This document shows, one piece after another, positions 48,003 through 62,508 of a stretch of DNA of 64,000 nucleotides. Position numbers and translations under genes: made by a program. Every line of letters starts with the position of its first letter. Position 1 is the stretch's first letter. Origin of the DNA: Bacillota bacterium (GTDB lineage: Bacteria > Bacillota > Clostridia > Peptostreptococcales > Anaerovoracaceae); NCBI GenBank assembly GCA_017437745.1, contig JAFRYI010000007.1, positions 124,001 to 188,000 of the forward strand, in the 5' to 3' direction. Under the pieces are notes generated by a model. It was given only the letters and a program-made list of their open reading frames with translations, had not been told where the DNA came from and searched no databases.

Positions 48003-51000
48003 ATGCCCCATGCCGTAAAAAAAGGCAAGAAGGAGCGCCAGAGCTTCTCAAAGATCGAAGCTGTTCAGTCCATGCCCAACCTGATATCCATACAGAAGGC
48101 CTCCTACGATTGGTTCATCAAGGAAGGCCTTGCTGAAGTTTTTGAAGATATCAGTCCGATCAGGGATTATGCCGACAATCTTGCTCTGGAGTTCGTGGAT
48201 CACCATATCTCCGAAGAGACCAAATACGACCAGGAAGAGTGCAAGGAAAGAGACGCCACGTACGCCTCCGCTCTCCGCGTAAAGGTCAGGCTTATAAACC
48301 AGGAGACCGGCGAGGTAAAGGAGCAGGAAGTCTTCATGGGTGATTTCCCCGTGATGACCGAAAAGGGAACCTTTATCTACAACGGCGCGGAGCGTGTCGT
48401 AGTTACCCAGCTGGTCCGTTCGCCCGGACCGTACTACGAGATGTCCGTGGACAAATCCAACAACAAACTGTTCGCGACCACCATCATCCCGAACCGCGGC
48501 GCGTGGCTCGAGTACGAGACCGACGCCAACCAGGCTCTTTCCGTACGTGTGGACCGCACCAGAAAGCTCCCCATAACGGCTCTTCTGCGCGCTCTGTCCT
48601 ACCGTTCGGTGGACGAGAAGGTCGAGATCGAAAGACGTAAAAACCCCGCCATGAGCGAAGACGACATCCGCAAGAGGGTGCGCCGCTACGGCGAGTTCAA
48701 GACAAAGACCGCAGCGACTTTCTACGAAGGCACCACGGACGAGATCCTGGCTGTCTTCGGAAGCGAGAAGCGTCTGGGACTTTCTCTGGAGAAGGATCCC
48801 ACGCACAACTTCGACGAAGGTCTGCGCGAGATATACAGAAAGCTGAGGCCCGGCGAGCCTCCCACGTTCGAAAGTGCTTACGACCTCATCGAAGCGCTGT
48901 TTTTCGACGCCAAGCGTTACGACCTTGCCAAGGTCGGCCGCTACAAATACAACAAGAAGCTCGGACTTAAGGAAAGGACCATCGGCTGCGTTCTGGCTCA
49001 GGATGCCGTCGATCCCGTCACCGGCGAGATACTCGTAGAGGCCGGTACCAAGCTGAAGGCCGAGCAGGCCCAGGCCATCCAGGACAGCGGACTGGAATTC
49101 ATCTGGGTAAAGAGCAAGAACAACGAGGACAAGGAAGTAAAGGTGATAGGCAACAACTTCGTCACCCTTACCAACTACGTGTCCCTGGATCCCGCGGAGT
49201 ACCGCCTGCCCAAGCAGGTGTTCTACCCGGCCCTCATGACGCTTCTGGAAAGCTTCGACGCGGAGAACCCCGTGCCCAAGAAGCAGACCAAGGCAGCCAA
49301 GGAGGAAAGGGAAGCCAAGCTTGCCGCGTTCCTCTACGCTCATAAGAACCAGCTGTCGCCGAAGCACATAATCTTCGACGATATCATAGCGTCCATCAGC
49401 TACCTCCTCGGACTCGAGGAAGGCATCGGCAACATAGACGACATCGACCACCTGGGCAACAGAAGACTCAGGACCGTAGGCGAGCTTCTGCAGAACCAGT
49501 TCCGCATCGGTCTCGCCAGGATGGAGAGAGTCGTCAAGGAGAGGATGACCATCCAGGACATCGAGGCTACCACGCCGCAGAACCTGATCAACATCCGCCC
49601 CGTTACCGCGGCCATCAAGGAGTTCTTCGGATCTTCGCAGCTGTCTCAGTTCATGGACCAGACCAACCCCCTGGCGGAGCTTACTCACAAGAGAAGGCTC
49701 TCCGCTCTGGGCCCCGGCGGTCTTTCCAGAGAGCGCGCAGGATTCGAAGTCCGCGACGTACACCACTCCCACTACGGACGCATGTGCCCGATAGAGACTC
49801 CGGAAGGTCCGAACATCGGTCTTATCGGTTCTCTTACCACCTACGGCGTAATCAACGAGTACGGATTCATCGAGACTCCGTACCGCAAGGTCGACAAGGA
49901 AAAGGGCATAGTTACCAAAAACATAGAGTACCTGGCAGCCGACGAGGAAGAACCGCTCATCATTGCTCAGGCTAACGAACCTCTGGACGAGGAAGGACAC
50001 TTCGTCAACCAGAAGGTACTGGCCAGAGGAGAGCTGGGCGAGATCGACCTCTTCCCCAGGGAAGTCGTAGACTACATGGACGTATCCCCCAGGCAGGTAG
50101 TATCCATCGCTACGGCGATGATACCGTTCCTGGAGAACGACGACGCCAACCGAGCCCTGATGGGTTCCAACATGCAGCGCCAGGCGGTTCCTCTGCTGGT
50201 CACCGACGCTCCGATCGTAGCCACAGGCGTAGAGTACGACGCGGCTCACGACTCCGGAGTAGTAGTGCTGGCTAAGAACGCGGGCGTAGTCGAATACGTA
50301 GACGCTCAGAAGATAGTCATCAGGAACGACGAAGGCTTCAGGGACGAGTACAAGCTCCTTAAGTTCAAGCGTTCCAACCAGGGCACCTGCATAAACCAGA
50401 GGCCCATAGTCGCTCACGGCGAACGCGTTGAGGCAGGCGAAGTCATCGCCGACGGTCCGTCCACGGACCAGGGCGAGATAGCCCTCGGAAAGAACCTCCT
50501 GATAGGTTTCATGACCTGGGAAGGTTACAACTACGAGGACGCCGTAATCCTCAACGAAAGGCTCCTTATGGACGACGTACTTACGTCCATCCACATCGAG
50601 GAGTACGAGTCCGAGGCAAGGGACACCAAGCTCGGACCCGAAGAGATCACGAGAGAGATACCCAACGTCAACGAGGATTCGCTTAAGGATCTGGACGAAG
50701 AAGGTATCATCCGCATAGGCGCGGAGGTCGACTCCTCCGACATCCTGGTCGGCAAGGTAACGCCTAAGGGCGAGACCGAGCTCACTCCGGAAGAAAGGCT
50801 CCTGAGGGCCATCTTCGGCGAGAAGGCCAGGGAGGTAAGAGACACCTCGCTCAGAGTGCCTCACGGCGAGAGCGGAATAGTAGTGGACGTAAGAGTCTTC
50901 TCCAGAGAGAACGGCGACGAGCTGCCTCCGGGAGTCAACAAGATCGTACGCTGCTACATAGCCACCAAGAGAAAGATCCAGGTAGGCGACAAGATGGCGG

Positions 51001-51889
51001 GACGCCACGGAAACAAGGGCGTTATCTCCAGAGTGCTGCCCGTGGAGGACATGCCGTTCATGGAAGACGGTACTCCGCTGCAGGTAATGCTCAACCCGCT
51101 GGGCGTACCTTCCCGTATGAACATCGGTCAGGTACTGGAGGTCCACCTCGGTCTTGCGGCAAGGAAGAAGGGCTGGTACGTATCCACACCTGTATTCGAC
51201 GGCGCAAAGGAGAGCGACATTACCGAGCTTCTTAAGGAGTGCGGTTATTCCGAGACAGGAAAGATGCTGCTCCGCGACGGACGTACGGGCGACACCTTCG
51301 ATAACCCCGTTACCGTAGGCGTCATGTACATGCTCAAGCTGCACCACCTGGTAGACGACAAGATCCACGCCAGAAGCACGGGTCCGTACTCCCTGGTAAC
51401 GCAGCAGCCTCTGGGCGGAAAGGCCCAGTTCGGCGGACAGCGTTTCGGAGAGATGGAAGTCTGGGCTCTGGAAGCGTACGGCGCTGCCTACACGCTGCAG
51501 GAGATCCTTACCGTCAAGTCCGACGACGTGGTCGGCAGAGTAAAGACCTACGAAGCCATCGTAAAGGACGAGAACATCCCCGAGCCGGGCATCCCCGAGT
51601 CCTTCAAGGTACTCATCAAGGAGATGCAGTCTCTGGCTCTGGACGTAAGAGTCCTGAACGAGAACGACGAAGAGATCGAGCTTAAGGAAGACGCCGATCT
51701 CGAAGCGAATACCAACTTCAACGCTGTGGAGTTCGAAGAACTGCGCGGTTCCGACGACGAGTTCTTCAGAGCCGGCAGCGGATTCACCCAGCTCGACGAG
51801 AACGGAGAAGAAGTAGACTCCTACACCGACCCGTTCTACGGCCAGGAAACGGAAGAAGAGGAAGATTATCCCGGAGAGGAGAATGAGTA

Positions 51890-51890
<1 letters not shown>
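48003..51890 (+). CDS. rpoB: DNA-directed RNA polymerase subunit beta
   Basis: A 1295-residue subunit. The N-terminus ([24 protein letters not shown]) is of Clostridia type. The rifampicin-binding region reads [18 protein letters not shown] then [13 protein letters not shown], with the wild-type Ser, Asp, His and Ser at the usual resistance positions, so target-based rifampicin resistance is not predicted. [13 protein letters not shown] is the active-site lysine region. The acidic C-terminal tail (about 35 residues) is longer than in E. coli. The last base of its stop codon is the first base of the rpoC start. Confidence 0.99.
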
Positions 51891-55570
<3,680 letters not shown>

Positions 55571-55601
55571 CGCAGACGTACTGCCGAACAAATTAACTAT
55601 G

Positions 55602-55631
55602 AAGGCCCGGCGCATCTCCGCCGGGCCTTTT
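55602..55631 (+). terminator. Terminator of the rpoBC operon
   Basis: aaggcccggcg (55602-55612) with cgccgggcctt (55619-55629), a perfect 11-bp stem, loop catctc, then TTTT. Confidence 0.93.
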
Positions 55632-55762
55632 GATATGCAACAAGTGTCCTAAGTTCCGCAAAGAAACGTCAGGCCTCCTAAAAAATCAGTAGTTTACAAC
55701 GTTTGCTTCGTGATATAATAATCAAACACGCCGCAAAAACAGCGGCCTCTTAAAGAATACGA

Positions 55763-57637
55763 ATGGAACAGGAAAAGAAGACCAGAACCAAAGACAGGAA
55801 CGCCGGGCGTCTGCACACGCAGCTGCTGCTGAACTTCCTTAAAGGAAGCAAGCATCTGTTCGCGGGCAGCATCATAGCTTCGCTGTTCTACGCGCTCTGC
55901 GACATGGTGGATCCCCAGATCTTCCGCGCGGCGATAGACAACGCCATAGGCGGCAGGGAACCGGACTTCCCGAAGTTCGTTATAGACTTCGTGGACAGGC
56001 TGGGCGGTTTTGCGTACCTCGGACAGCATCTGTGGATAATGGCTCTGGCCGTAGTCGCCGTAGCCATTGTAAGAGCCATCTCCGGCTACCTTCAGAGGGT
56101 GCTCAACAACAAGGGCGCCGAGACTCTGGTCCGCCGCATGCGCGACAGCATGTTCGATCACATAGAGCATCTTCCCTACGAGTGGCACATGAAGAACCAC
56201 ACGGGCGACATCATCCAGCGCTGCACGTCGGACGTGGAGATGGTGCGCCAGTTCGTTGCCGAGCAGCTGGTATCCGTTGTCAGGATATCCATAATGATAA
56301 TCCTGTCCCTGTTCTTCATGTTCTCCATGAACGTGGGGCTTACTTTCATAGCGATAATACCCATACCCATCATACTCGGCTACGTGCTGATCTTCCGCAA
56401 GGAGATGGAACGCGGATTCCGCGAGTGCGACGAGATGGAAGGCAAGGTGTCTGCGCGCATACAGGAGAACCTTACCGGCATGCGGGTCGTCCGCGCTTTC
56501 GCTCAGGAAGCCAGGGAAAAGGAAAAGTTCCTGGAGCAGAACAACCACTACAACAGCCTGTGGGTAAAGCTGGCCGGAATAATGGCCAGGTTCTTCACCA
56601 CGCAGCACATCCTTAGCATGGTGCAGATACTGGTAGTCCTGATCGCGGGCTGCGTATTCTGCGTCAACGGAAAGATAACCGCCGGCGAGTACGTGGCGTT
56701 CATATCCTACAATTCCATGCTTTCCTTCCCGATAAGAAGGCTGGGCCGCATGATCTCCGAGATGAGCAAGGCCGGAGTCTGTCTGGACAGGATAGGCCAC
56801 ATTATGCACGAGCCTGTGGAGCAAGACGCTCCGGGTTCCGTTGACGCTCCCATGAACGGCGACATCGTGTTCGACCACGTAAGCTTCTCCTACGAGGGAA
56901 GCTCCGAAGTGCTTCACGACGTAAGCTTTACCATTCCCGCAGGTTCCACTCTTGGCATACTTGGCGGCACCGGTTCCGGAAAGTCCACGCTGATGCTCCT
57001 GATGGACAAGATGTATACTCTGCCGGAGGGCTGCGGCACCATCAGCATAGGCGGAACGGACATACGCGGCATACGAACGGAGCATCTGAGGAAGAACATA
57101 TCCATGGTCCTTCAGGAGCCGTTCCTGTTCTCGCGCACCATACAGGAGAACATAGGCATCTCTTCCAGAAGCCTTACCAGAGAAGACGTTAAGGAGGCCG
57201 CCAAGGCCGCCTGTCTGGACGAGGCTGTGGAGGGCTTCTCCAAGGGCTACGACACCTTCGTGGGAGAGCGCGGAGTAACTCTCTCCGGTGGACAGAAGCA
57301 GCGCGCCGCGATCGCCAGAGCGCTCATCGCCAACGCGCCGATAATGGTCCTGGACGATTCGCTGTCGGCCGTGGATACGGAGACCGACGCCAAGGTCCGC
57401 AGGGCTCTGGAGGAGCGCTTCGGATCGGCTACGATAATACTCATTTCGCACAGGATCACCACGCTCTCCAAGGCGGACAAGGTGATAGTCCTGGACAACG
57501 GAAGGATAGCGGAGGAGGGCACTCCGGACGAGCTTCGCGCCGCCGGAGGCATCTACAACCGCATATACGACATACAGTCCGGTCTGGCCGAAGCCATGCC
57601 CGCGGAAGGAAAGGAGGCAGGCTATGAAAACGACTAA
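55763..57637 (+). CDS. ABC exporter half-transporter, degenerate-site subunit
   Basis: 624 residues. The N-terminal membrane domain has six helices (about 30-330), then the nucleotide-binding domain: Walker A GGTGSGKST at 401-409, canonical signature LSGGQ at 507-511, and Walker B ending LDD, with Asp532 where the catalytic Glu should be. This is the pattern of the degenerate-site subunit in heterodimeric exporters (BmrC/LmrC/TM287 type). Its partner is the next gene, which overlaps it by 14 nt. The exported substrate, possibly drugs or lipids, is unknown. A TATAAT box (55714-55719) lies upstream; no strong ribosome binding site precedes the ATG. Confidence 0.92.
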   Translation: MEQEKKTRTKDRNAGRLHTQLLLNFLKGSKHLFAGSIIASLFYALCDMVDPQIFRAAIDNAIGGREPDFPKFVIDFVDRLGGFAYLGQHLWIMALAVVAVAIVRAISGYLQRVLNNKGAETLVRRMRDSMFDHIEHLPYEWHMKNHTGDIIQRCTSDVEMVRQFVAEQLVSVVRISIMIILSLFFMFSMNVGLTFIAIIPIPIILGYVLIFRKEMERGFRECDEMEGKVSARIQENLTGMRVVRAFAQEAREKEKFLEQNNHYNSLWVKLAGIMARFFTTQHILSMVQILVVLIAGCVFCVNGKITAGEYVAFISYNSMLSFPIRRLGRMISEMSKAGVCLDRIGHIMHEPVEQDAPGSVDAPMNGDIVFDHVSFSYEGSSEVLHDVSFTIPAGSTLGILGGTGSGKSTLMLLMDKMYTLPEGCGTISIGGTDIRGIRTEHLRKNISMVLQEPFLFSRTIQENIGISSRSLTREDVKEAAKAACLDEAVEGFSKGYDTFVGERGVTLSGGQKQRAAIARALIANAPIMVLDDSLSAVDTETDAKVRRALEERFGSATIILISHRITTLSKADKVIVLDNGRIAEEGTPDELRAAGGIYNRIYDIQSGLAEAMPAEGKEAGYEND

Positions 57638-59456
57638 TAAAGACGGCAGCCTGCGCTTCTTCGGCATCCCCAAGATGATACCGCTGGTAAAGCGCTTCAG
57701 AAAGCAGGTCTGGGTGATAAGCCTGTCCGCGCTTGCGTGCGGCGTACTGGACCTTCTGGGACCGCTGTTCAACAGGTACGCGCTCAACCACTTCGTTACG
57801 GAAGGCACGCTGGACGGTCTGCCGGTGTTCATTGCGCTCTACGTGGGCATGCTGGCGCTGTTCGCGATAATGGCGTACATAAACATACGCGTGCAGATCT
57901 CGACGGAAGTCACCATGAACCGCGACATGCGCAACGAGGCGTTTACGCACCTGCAGGAGCTGTCGTTCGACTACTACAGCCAGAACAGCGTAGGCTACAT
58001 ACACGCGCGCGCCATGAGCGACACCAGCAGGATAGGAAACCTGTTCAGCCAGCAGATATCGGACACCGTGGAGTTCCTGTTTTACATAGTGGGCGCCATA
58101 GTCATAATGCTGTCCATAAACACGAAACTGACTGGCGCGGTGCTGATAATAGTGCCTATAATAGCGCTGTTCTTCAGCTTGTTCTACGGCAAGCTCTTCT
58201 CCCTGGGAAGGCAGACCCGCGAGATCAACTCCAGGATAACCGGAAACTTCAACGAAGGAATAACCGGAGCCAAGACCATAAAGTCTCTGGTAATAGAGGA
58301 CCGCATCAACGAGGACTTCCGCTCCGAGACCACCAACATGTTCAGAAAGGCCCTGCAGCTGGCCAGGCACAGGAGCGTGTTTGCGTCCGTAACGGATCTG
58401 GCGGCGTCCTTCGCACTGGCGTTCGTGCTGTGGAAGGGCGGCATCCTTGCCAAGGAGCAGGTAGGCACCTTCTCCATGTTCATGAGCTACGCGCAGGGCC
58501 TTATGGAGCCGGTCCGCTGGCTGGTGGAGACCCTTGCGCTGTTCGTGAACGGCAAGGTAAACATCGAAAGATACACCAAGCTGATGGAGACCGTTCCGAG
58601 CGTCAGCGATACGCCGGAGGTCATAGAAAAGTACGGCGACGCCTTCGCACCGAAGAAGGAGAACTGGGAAGACCTTAAGGGCGACATAGAGTTCAGGAAC
58701 GTGGACTTCAAGTACCCGGGCGCGGACGAATACGTGCTTAAGGACTTCGATCTTAAGATACCGTTCGGCACCAACGTGGCCATAGTAGGAGAGACCGGAG
58801 CGGGCAAATCCACCATGGCGAACCTGATCTGCCGCTTCTACGAACCCACCGAAGGACAGATACTGGTAGACGGAAGGGACTACCGCGAAAGGCCGCAGCT
58901 GTGGCTGCATTCCGCGCTGGGATACGTTCTGCAGACTCCGCACCTGTTCTCCGGTACCATAAGGGACAACCTGCTCTACGGCAACGGGAACGCGACGGAC
59001 GAGGAGATAGCCGAGGCCATAAAGATGGTGTCCGCGGAAGGGCTTATAGAGAAGCTGGACGACGGTCTGGACACCGACGTAGGCGAGGGCGGAGACCTTC
59101 TGTCTACTGGCGAGAAGCAGCTGATCTCCTTTGCCAGAGCCATCCTCGCCAAGCCCAAGATCATAATACTTGACGAGGCCACCGCTTCCGTGGATACTAT
59201 AACCGAGCAGAAGATACAGTCCGCCATAGACAAGGTGGTAAAGGGCCGTACGTCCATAGTCATAGCGCACAGGCTCTCCACCATAAGGAACGCGGACATA
59301 ATACTCGTCGTCGATAACGGCAAGATAGTCGAGCGCGGCAGGCACGAGGAGCTGCTGGCGAAGAAAGGCCACTACTACAGGCTGTGGACGCGCCAGTACG
59401 AAGACGACGCCGTGGCGGCGGTATGGAAGTCCGGCGCTCAGGTAAAAGATCAGTAA
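57624..59456 (+). CDS. ABC exporter half-transporter, consensus-site subunit
   Basis: 610 residues. Six-helix membrane domain (to about 330) and nucleotide-binding domain: Walker A GETGAGKST at 389-397, altered signature LSTGE at 493-497 in place of LSGGQ, and Walker B with the intact catalytic Glu518 (LDEAT). Its defects are complementary to those of the upstream subunit: the active site would use this protein's Walker A/B with the partner's LSGGQ, and the other site would be inactive. This strongly supports an obligate heterodimer. The start follows AAGGAGG. Confidence 0.93.
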   Translation: MKTTNKDGSLRFFGIPKMIPLVKRFRKQVWVISLSALACGVLDLLGPLFNRYALNHFVTEGTLDGLPVFIALYVGMLALFAIMAYINIRVQISTEVTMNRDMRNEAFTHLQELSFDYYSQNSVGYIHARAMSDTSRIGNLFSQQISDTVEFLFYIVGAIVIMLSINTKLTGAVLIIVPIIALFFSLFYGKLFSLGRQTREINSRITGNFNEGITGAKTIKSLVIEDRINEDFRSETTNMFRKALQLARHRSVFASVTDLAASFALAFVLWKGGILAKEQVGTFSMFMSYAQGLMEPVRWLVETLALFVNGKVNIERYTKLMETVPSVSDTPEVIEKYGDAFAPKKENWEDLKGDIEFRNVDFKYPGADEYVLKDFDLKIPFGTNVAIVGETGAGKSTMANLICRFYEPTEGQILVDGRDYRERPQLWLHSALGYVLQTPHLFSGTIRDNLLYGNGNATDEEIAEAIKMVSAEGLIEKLDDGLDTDVGEGGDLLSTGEKQLISFARAILAKPKIIILDEATASVDTITEQKIQSAIDKVVKGRTSIVIAHRLSTIRNADIILVVDNGKIVERGRHEELLAKKGHYYRLWTRQYEDDAVAAVWKSGAQVKDQ

Positions 59457-59526
59457 TATCAACGGTCCGCAGGGATACGGTCCATCAGCGGACACAGTAG
59501 TTTCAGATAGTTTTACGAGGTGCAGC

Positions 59527-59781
59527 ATGCAGTATACATTTCAGCCCCAGGGCGTATGCCCCAGAATGATCAGCTTCGAGCTGGAAGGCAACGTCGTCAG
59601 GAACGTGCACTTCCTCGGCGGATGCAACGGCAATCTTAAGGCCGTGTCCAAGCTCGTGGACGGCAAGACTGTGGAAGAGATCGAGTCCCTGCTGAAGGGC
59701 AACACCTGCGGTCCCAAGCCGACCTCCTGCGCGGATCAGCTCTGCGTGGGCCTCAGGCAGGCTCTGGACAGCAGCAAGTAA
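59527..59781 (+). CDS. TSCPD domain protein (TIGR03905-like)
   Basis: An 84-residue protein with five cysteines: CPRM, GGCNGNLKA, NTCG, SCADQLC. The TSCPD domain also occurs at the end of some ribonucleotide reductases, but stand-alone copies have unknown function; the cysteines suggest metal binding. The start follows ACGAGGTGC. It lies 18 nt before the FkbM-type gene. Confidence 0.88.
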   Translation: MQYTFQPQGVCPRMISFELEGNVVRNVHFLGGCNGNLKAVSKLVDGKTVEEIESLLKGNTCGPKPTSCADQLCVGLRQALDSSK

Positions 59782-59799
59782 AGCCGCAAGGCAGGAGCC

Positions 59800-60960
59800 G
59801 TGTGGGACTCGATAAAGAACTCCGCTAAGCCCGTGGTCCTCTACGGGACGGGCGACGCCGCGGAAAAGATCTTAAAAGAGCTGGATATCCGGAACATCCG
59901 GGTATCCGGCATTTTTGCGTCCGACGGATTCGTCCGCGACAGGGAGTTCGCGGGCTTTAAGGTAACGGACTACGATACCGCGAAGAAGACCTTCGGAGAC
60001 ATGACCGTGCTGCTGTGTTTCGGGTCGCACAGACCGGAAGTGATAGGTAACATCGTACGCATAAGCAGAGAACAGGACCTCTACGCGCCGGACCTTCCGG
60101 TAGCGGGGGAGGGACTCTTCGACAAAGCGTTTTACGAAGAGCACAGGCACAGGCTGGACGCCGTGCGCGAAAGACTGGCGGACGATCAGAGCCGTCAGGT
60201 CTTCGATAAGGTGATCGAGTACAAGCTTGGGGGCAGGATAGAACCTCTGCTGGAATGCAGCGCTCCGGAGGAAGACAACTGGAGGCTGTTCCTGGGGGAG
60301 AACGATAGCTGCGGCGACGAGGGCGTGCTGTCCAAAGATACCGGGTGCGGGCTGCCCTGCGATGGTTCTTCCGCTACCGGAAAACTGTTCGCGGATCTGG
60401 GCGCCTATACCGGAGATACCGTCGAACTTTTCAGAAGGATCAGAGGAAACAGCGGCGATACCGTAGTGGCTCTGGAGCCTGAGCCGCGAAACTTCCGCAA
60501 GCTTTCCGAAAACCCGGCATGCATTGAAAACACTGAGCTTATCAACGCCGCCGCCTGGGACGCTGACGGTAACGCGTTCTTTGAAAAGGGCAAGGGCCGC
60601 GGCACTCGCGGAAGGCTTCCCGAAGGCCGGGCAGATAACTGCAGCGACCGCGGAACACACAGTGAAGACTCGGCCGCCGCAACAGTAAGGACGCAGCTCC
60701 GCAGCCTGGACAGCGTGCTTGCCGGACGCTGCGCCGACTTCATAAAGATGGACATCGAAGGCGCCGAACGCAATGCCGTTCAGGGCGCCGCCGGAACTAT
60801 AAAAAGCTTCCGTCCGCGCATGCTGGTAGCGGCATATCACCGCACGGAAGACCTGTTCGCCGTTCCGGAGACAGTGCTGTCGATCCGTCCGGATTACGAA
60901 CTGTACCTTCGCAAGGATCCGGCGATCCCGGCCTGGGGCGTAAATTACATTTTCATATAG
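59800..60960 (+). CDS. FkbM-type SAM methyltransferase with extra N-terminal domain
   Basis: A 386-residue protein. The GTG start at 59800 follows CAGGAG. Residues 1-~90 look like a nucleotide- or sugar-binding Rossmann-like domain (VVLYGTGDAAEKILKEL). The methyltransferase domain starts near residue 195 with FADLGAYTGDTVELF (SAM loop), then VVALEPEPRNFRKL, and ends with FIKMDIEGAERNAVQGA, the FkbM signature. FkbM enzymes methylate hydroxyl groups of sugars, polyketides or peptides; the target here is unknown. The region at about 265-295 is a low-complexity charged insertion (GKGRGTRGRLPEGRADNCSD). A terminator follows at 60999. Confidence 0.85.
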   Translation: MWDSIKNSAKPVVLYGTGDAAEKILKELDIRNIRVSGIFASDGFVRDREFAGFKVTDYDTAKKTFGDMTVLLCFGSHRPEVIGNIVRISREQDLYAPDLPVAGEGLFDKAFYEEHRHRLDAVRERLADDQSRQVFDKVIEYKLGGRIEPLLECSAPEEDNWRLFLGENDSCGDEGVLSKDTGCGLPCDGSSATGKLFADLGAYTGDTVELFRRIRGNSGDTVVALEPEPRNFRKLSENPACIENTELINAAAWDADGNAFFEKGKGRGTRGRLPEGRADNCSDRGTHSEDSAAATVRTQLRSLDSVLAGRCADFIKMDIEGAERNAVQGAAGTIKSFRPRMLVAAYHRTEDLFAVPETVLSIRPDYELYLRKDPAIPAWGVNYIFI

Positions 60961-60998
60961 CCGGATCGATCGGCATTTGCCGAACGATAGCTCATCTT

Positions 60999-61022
60999 GC
61001 GCTGGAAATACCGGCGCTTTTT
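60999..61022 (+). terminator. Terminator after the FkbM-type gene
   Basis: GCGCTGG (60999-61005) with CCGGCGC (61011-61017), one G-U, loop aaata, then TTTTT. Confidence 0.88.
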
Positions 61023-61025
61023 GTA

Positions 61026-61031
61026 TATAAT
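61026..61031 (+). promoter_or_regulatory. -10 box of the MATE gene
   Basis: A perfect TATAAT, 24 nt before the ATG and immediately after the terminator; the -35 is not convincing. Confidence 0.5.
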
Positions 61032-61054
61032 AAACCATTAGGAAAGGATCCCGG

Positions 61055-62431
61055 ATGGAAGAAAAGACGCTCGTAAAAGATCTAACTCAGGGCAGCATAG
61101 CCAGGTCGCTGATCAAATACGCGGCGCCTCTTTTTGTGGCCAATACCCTTCAGGCTGTCTACAATCTTGTGGACATGATGGTGATGGGCCAGGTGGAGGG
61201 CGGAGTAGGCATGGCTGCCGTAAACATAGGCGGCACCGTGGTCTCCATGGCCACCTTCCTGATGATAGGCTTCACCAACGCGGGGCAGATAATCCTTGCG
61301 CAGCTCGTGGGGGCGCAGAAACGGGATTCGCTGAAAAAGATGATAGGCACGCTGTTCGTGGTAACGCTCATCATCGCGGCGTGCATGCTTTTCATATGCC
61401 TGGTCTTCGGCAGCACCATCTTAAGGCTCCTGAACGCTGATCCGATAGCGGCTCCGCTTGCCAGAGAGTATTACATTACAAGCATCTGCGGCATTTTCTT
61501 CATCGCCGGATACAACATGTTCTGCGCCGTTCTGCGCGGCATGGGAGACAGCAGAAGACCGCTGTACTTCGTAGCGATCGCGTCCATCCTCAACATAGTC
61601 CTGGACATTCTTTTCGTAGCGGGCTTCCACTGGTCCGCTTTCGGCGCTGCGCTCGCAACGGTTATAGGGCAGAGCGTCAGCTTCTTCTTCGCCCTCGTCT
61701 ATCTCTACAGGCGCAGGGAGAGCTTTGGATTCGACTTCAAACCCAGCAGTTTCAGGATATACAGGGAGCAGCTGCATCCGCTGATAAAGCTTGGAATACC
61801 CATGTCCATCCAGATGGCTTCGGTGACCATATCCAAGGCTTTCGTCTCCGCGTGGATCAATACCAGCGGTTACATGTACAGCGCCCTAAACGGCATATTC
61901 AGCAAACTGGCCATGTTCATGGGCGTCATCTCCAACTCCATGACCTCCGCGGGCGGGGCAAGCATAGCGCAGTGCATCGGCGCGAAGAAGTTCGAACGCG
62001 TACCTAAGATAATGGGCATGGTATTCCTGATAACCGGAGTCATCTGCGGAACGATATCCCTTGCGGTGCTTTTCTTCCCGAAGTTCGCCTTCGAGCTGTT
62101 CACCACGGATCCCGCGGTCATAGATATTTCGGACATACTGGTAGTTCCGGCGGTGATCGTGATGCTCAGCGGCATATTCAGATCCGTGGGAATGTCGCTG
62201 ATAAACGGTTCCGGAAACTCCAGGCTTAACCTTATAATCGCTCTGCTCGACGGCATCGTGGTAAGGATCGGCCTTTCGTACCTGCTGGGCTTTACCCTGA
62301 ACATGTCCGTAAGAGGCTTCTGGTTCGGCGACGCGTTCGCCGGCTACATGCCTTTCGTTGTGGGCTTCGTGTTCCAGCTTACCGGACGCTGGAAGACCAA
62401 CAGGCACATCATAAAAGAAGAGGATAACTGA
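61055..62431 (+). CDS. MATE family efflux transporter
   Basis: A 458-residue membrane protein with about twelve hydrophobic helices in two six-helix bundles. The first bundle has AAPLFVANTLQAVYNLVDMMVMGQ and GFTNAGQIILAQLVGA; the second starts with LIKLGIPMSIQMASVTISK. The pattern fits the DinF/NorM-like MATE exporters that use H+ or Na+ gradients to expel organic cations or other small molecules. The substrate cannot be told. The start follows AGGAAAGG. Confidence 0.93.
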   Translation: MEEKTLVKDLTQGSIARSLIKYAAPLFVANTLQAVYNLVDMMVMGQVEGGVGMAAVNIGGTVVSMATFLMIGFTNAGQIILAQLVGAQKRDSLKKMIGTLFVVTLIIAACMLFICLVFGSTILRLLNADPIAAPLAREYYITSICGIFFIAGYNMFCAVLRGMGDSRRPLYFVAIASILNIVLDILFVAGFHWSAFGAALATVIGQSVSFFFALVYLYRRRESFGFDFKPSSFRIYREQLHPLIKLGIPMSIQMASVTISKAFVSAWINTSGYMYSALNGIFSKLAMFMGVISNSMTSAGGASIAQCIGAKKFERVPKIMGMVFLITGVICGTISLAVLFFPKFAFELFTTDPAVIDISDILVVPAVIVMLSGIFRSVGMSLINGSGNSRLNLIIALLDGIVVRIGLSYLLGFTLNMSVRGFWFGDAFAGYMPFVVGFVFQLTGRWKTNRHIIKEEDN

Positions 62432-62456
62432 TATGCATAAGGCAGCATATTTCTGT

Positions 62457-62462
62457 TATAAT
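62457..62462 (+). promoter_or_regulatory. -10 box of gltX
   Basis: A perfect TATAAT, 46 nt before the ATG; the -35 (TGCATA at 17-bp spacing) is weak. Confidence 0.5.
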
Positions 62463-62508
62463 AAAAGGTAGTACCGCGGATGTAAAAGCGGTGCCGCAGA
62501 GGTATTAC

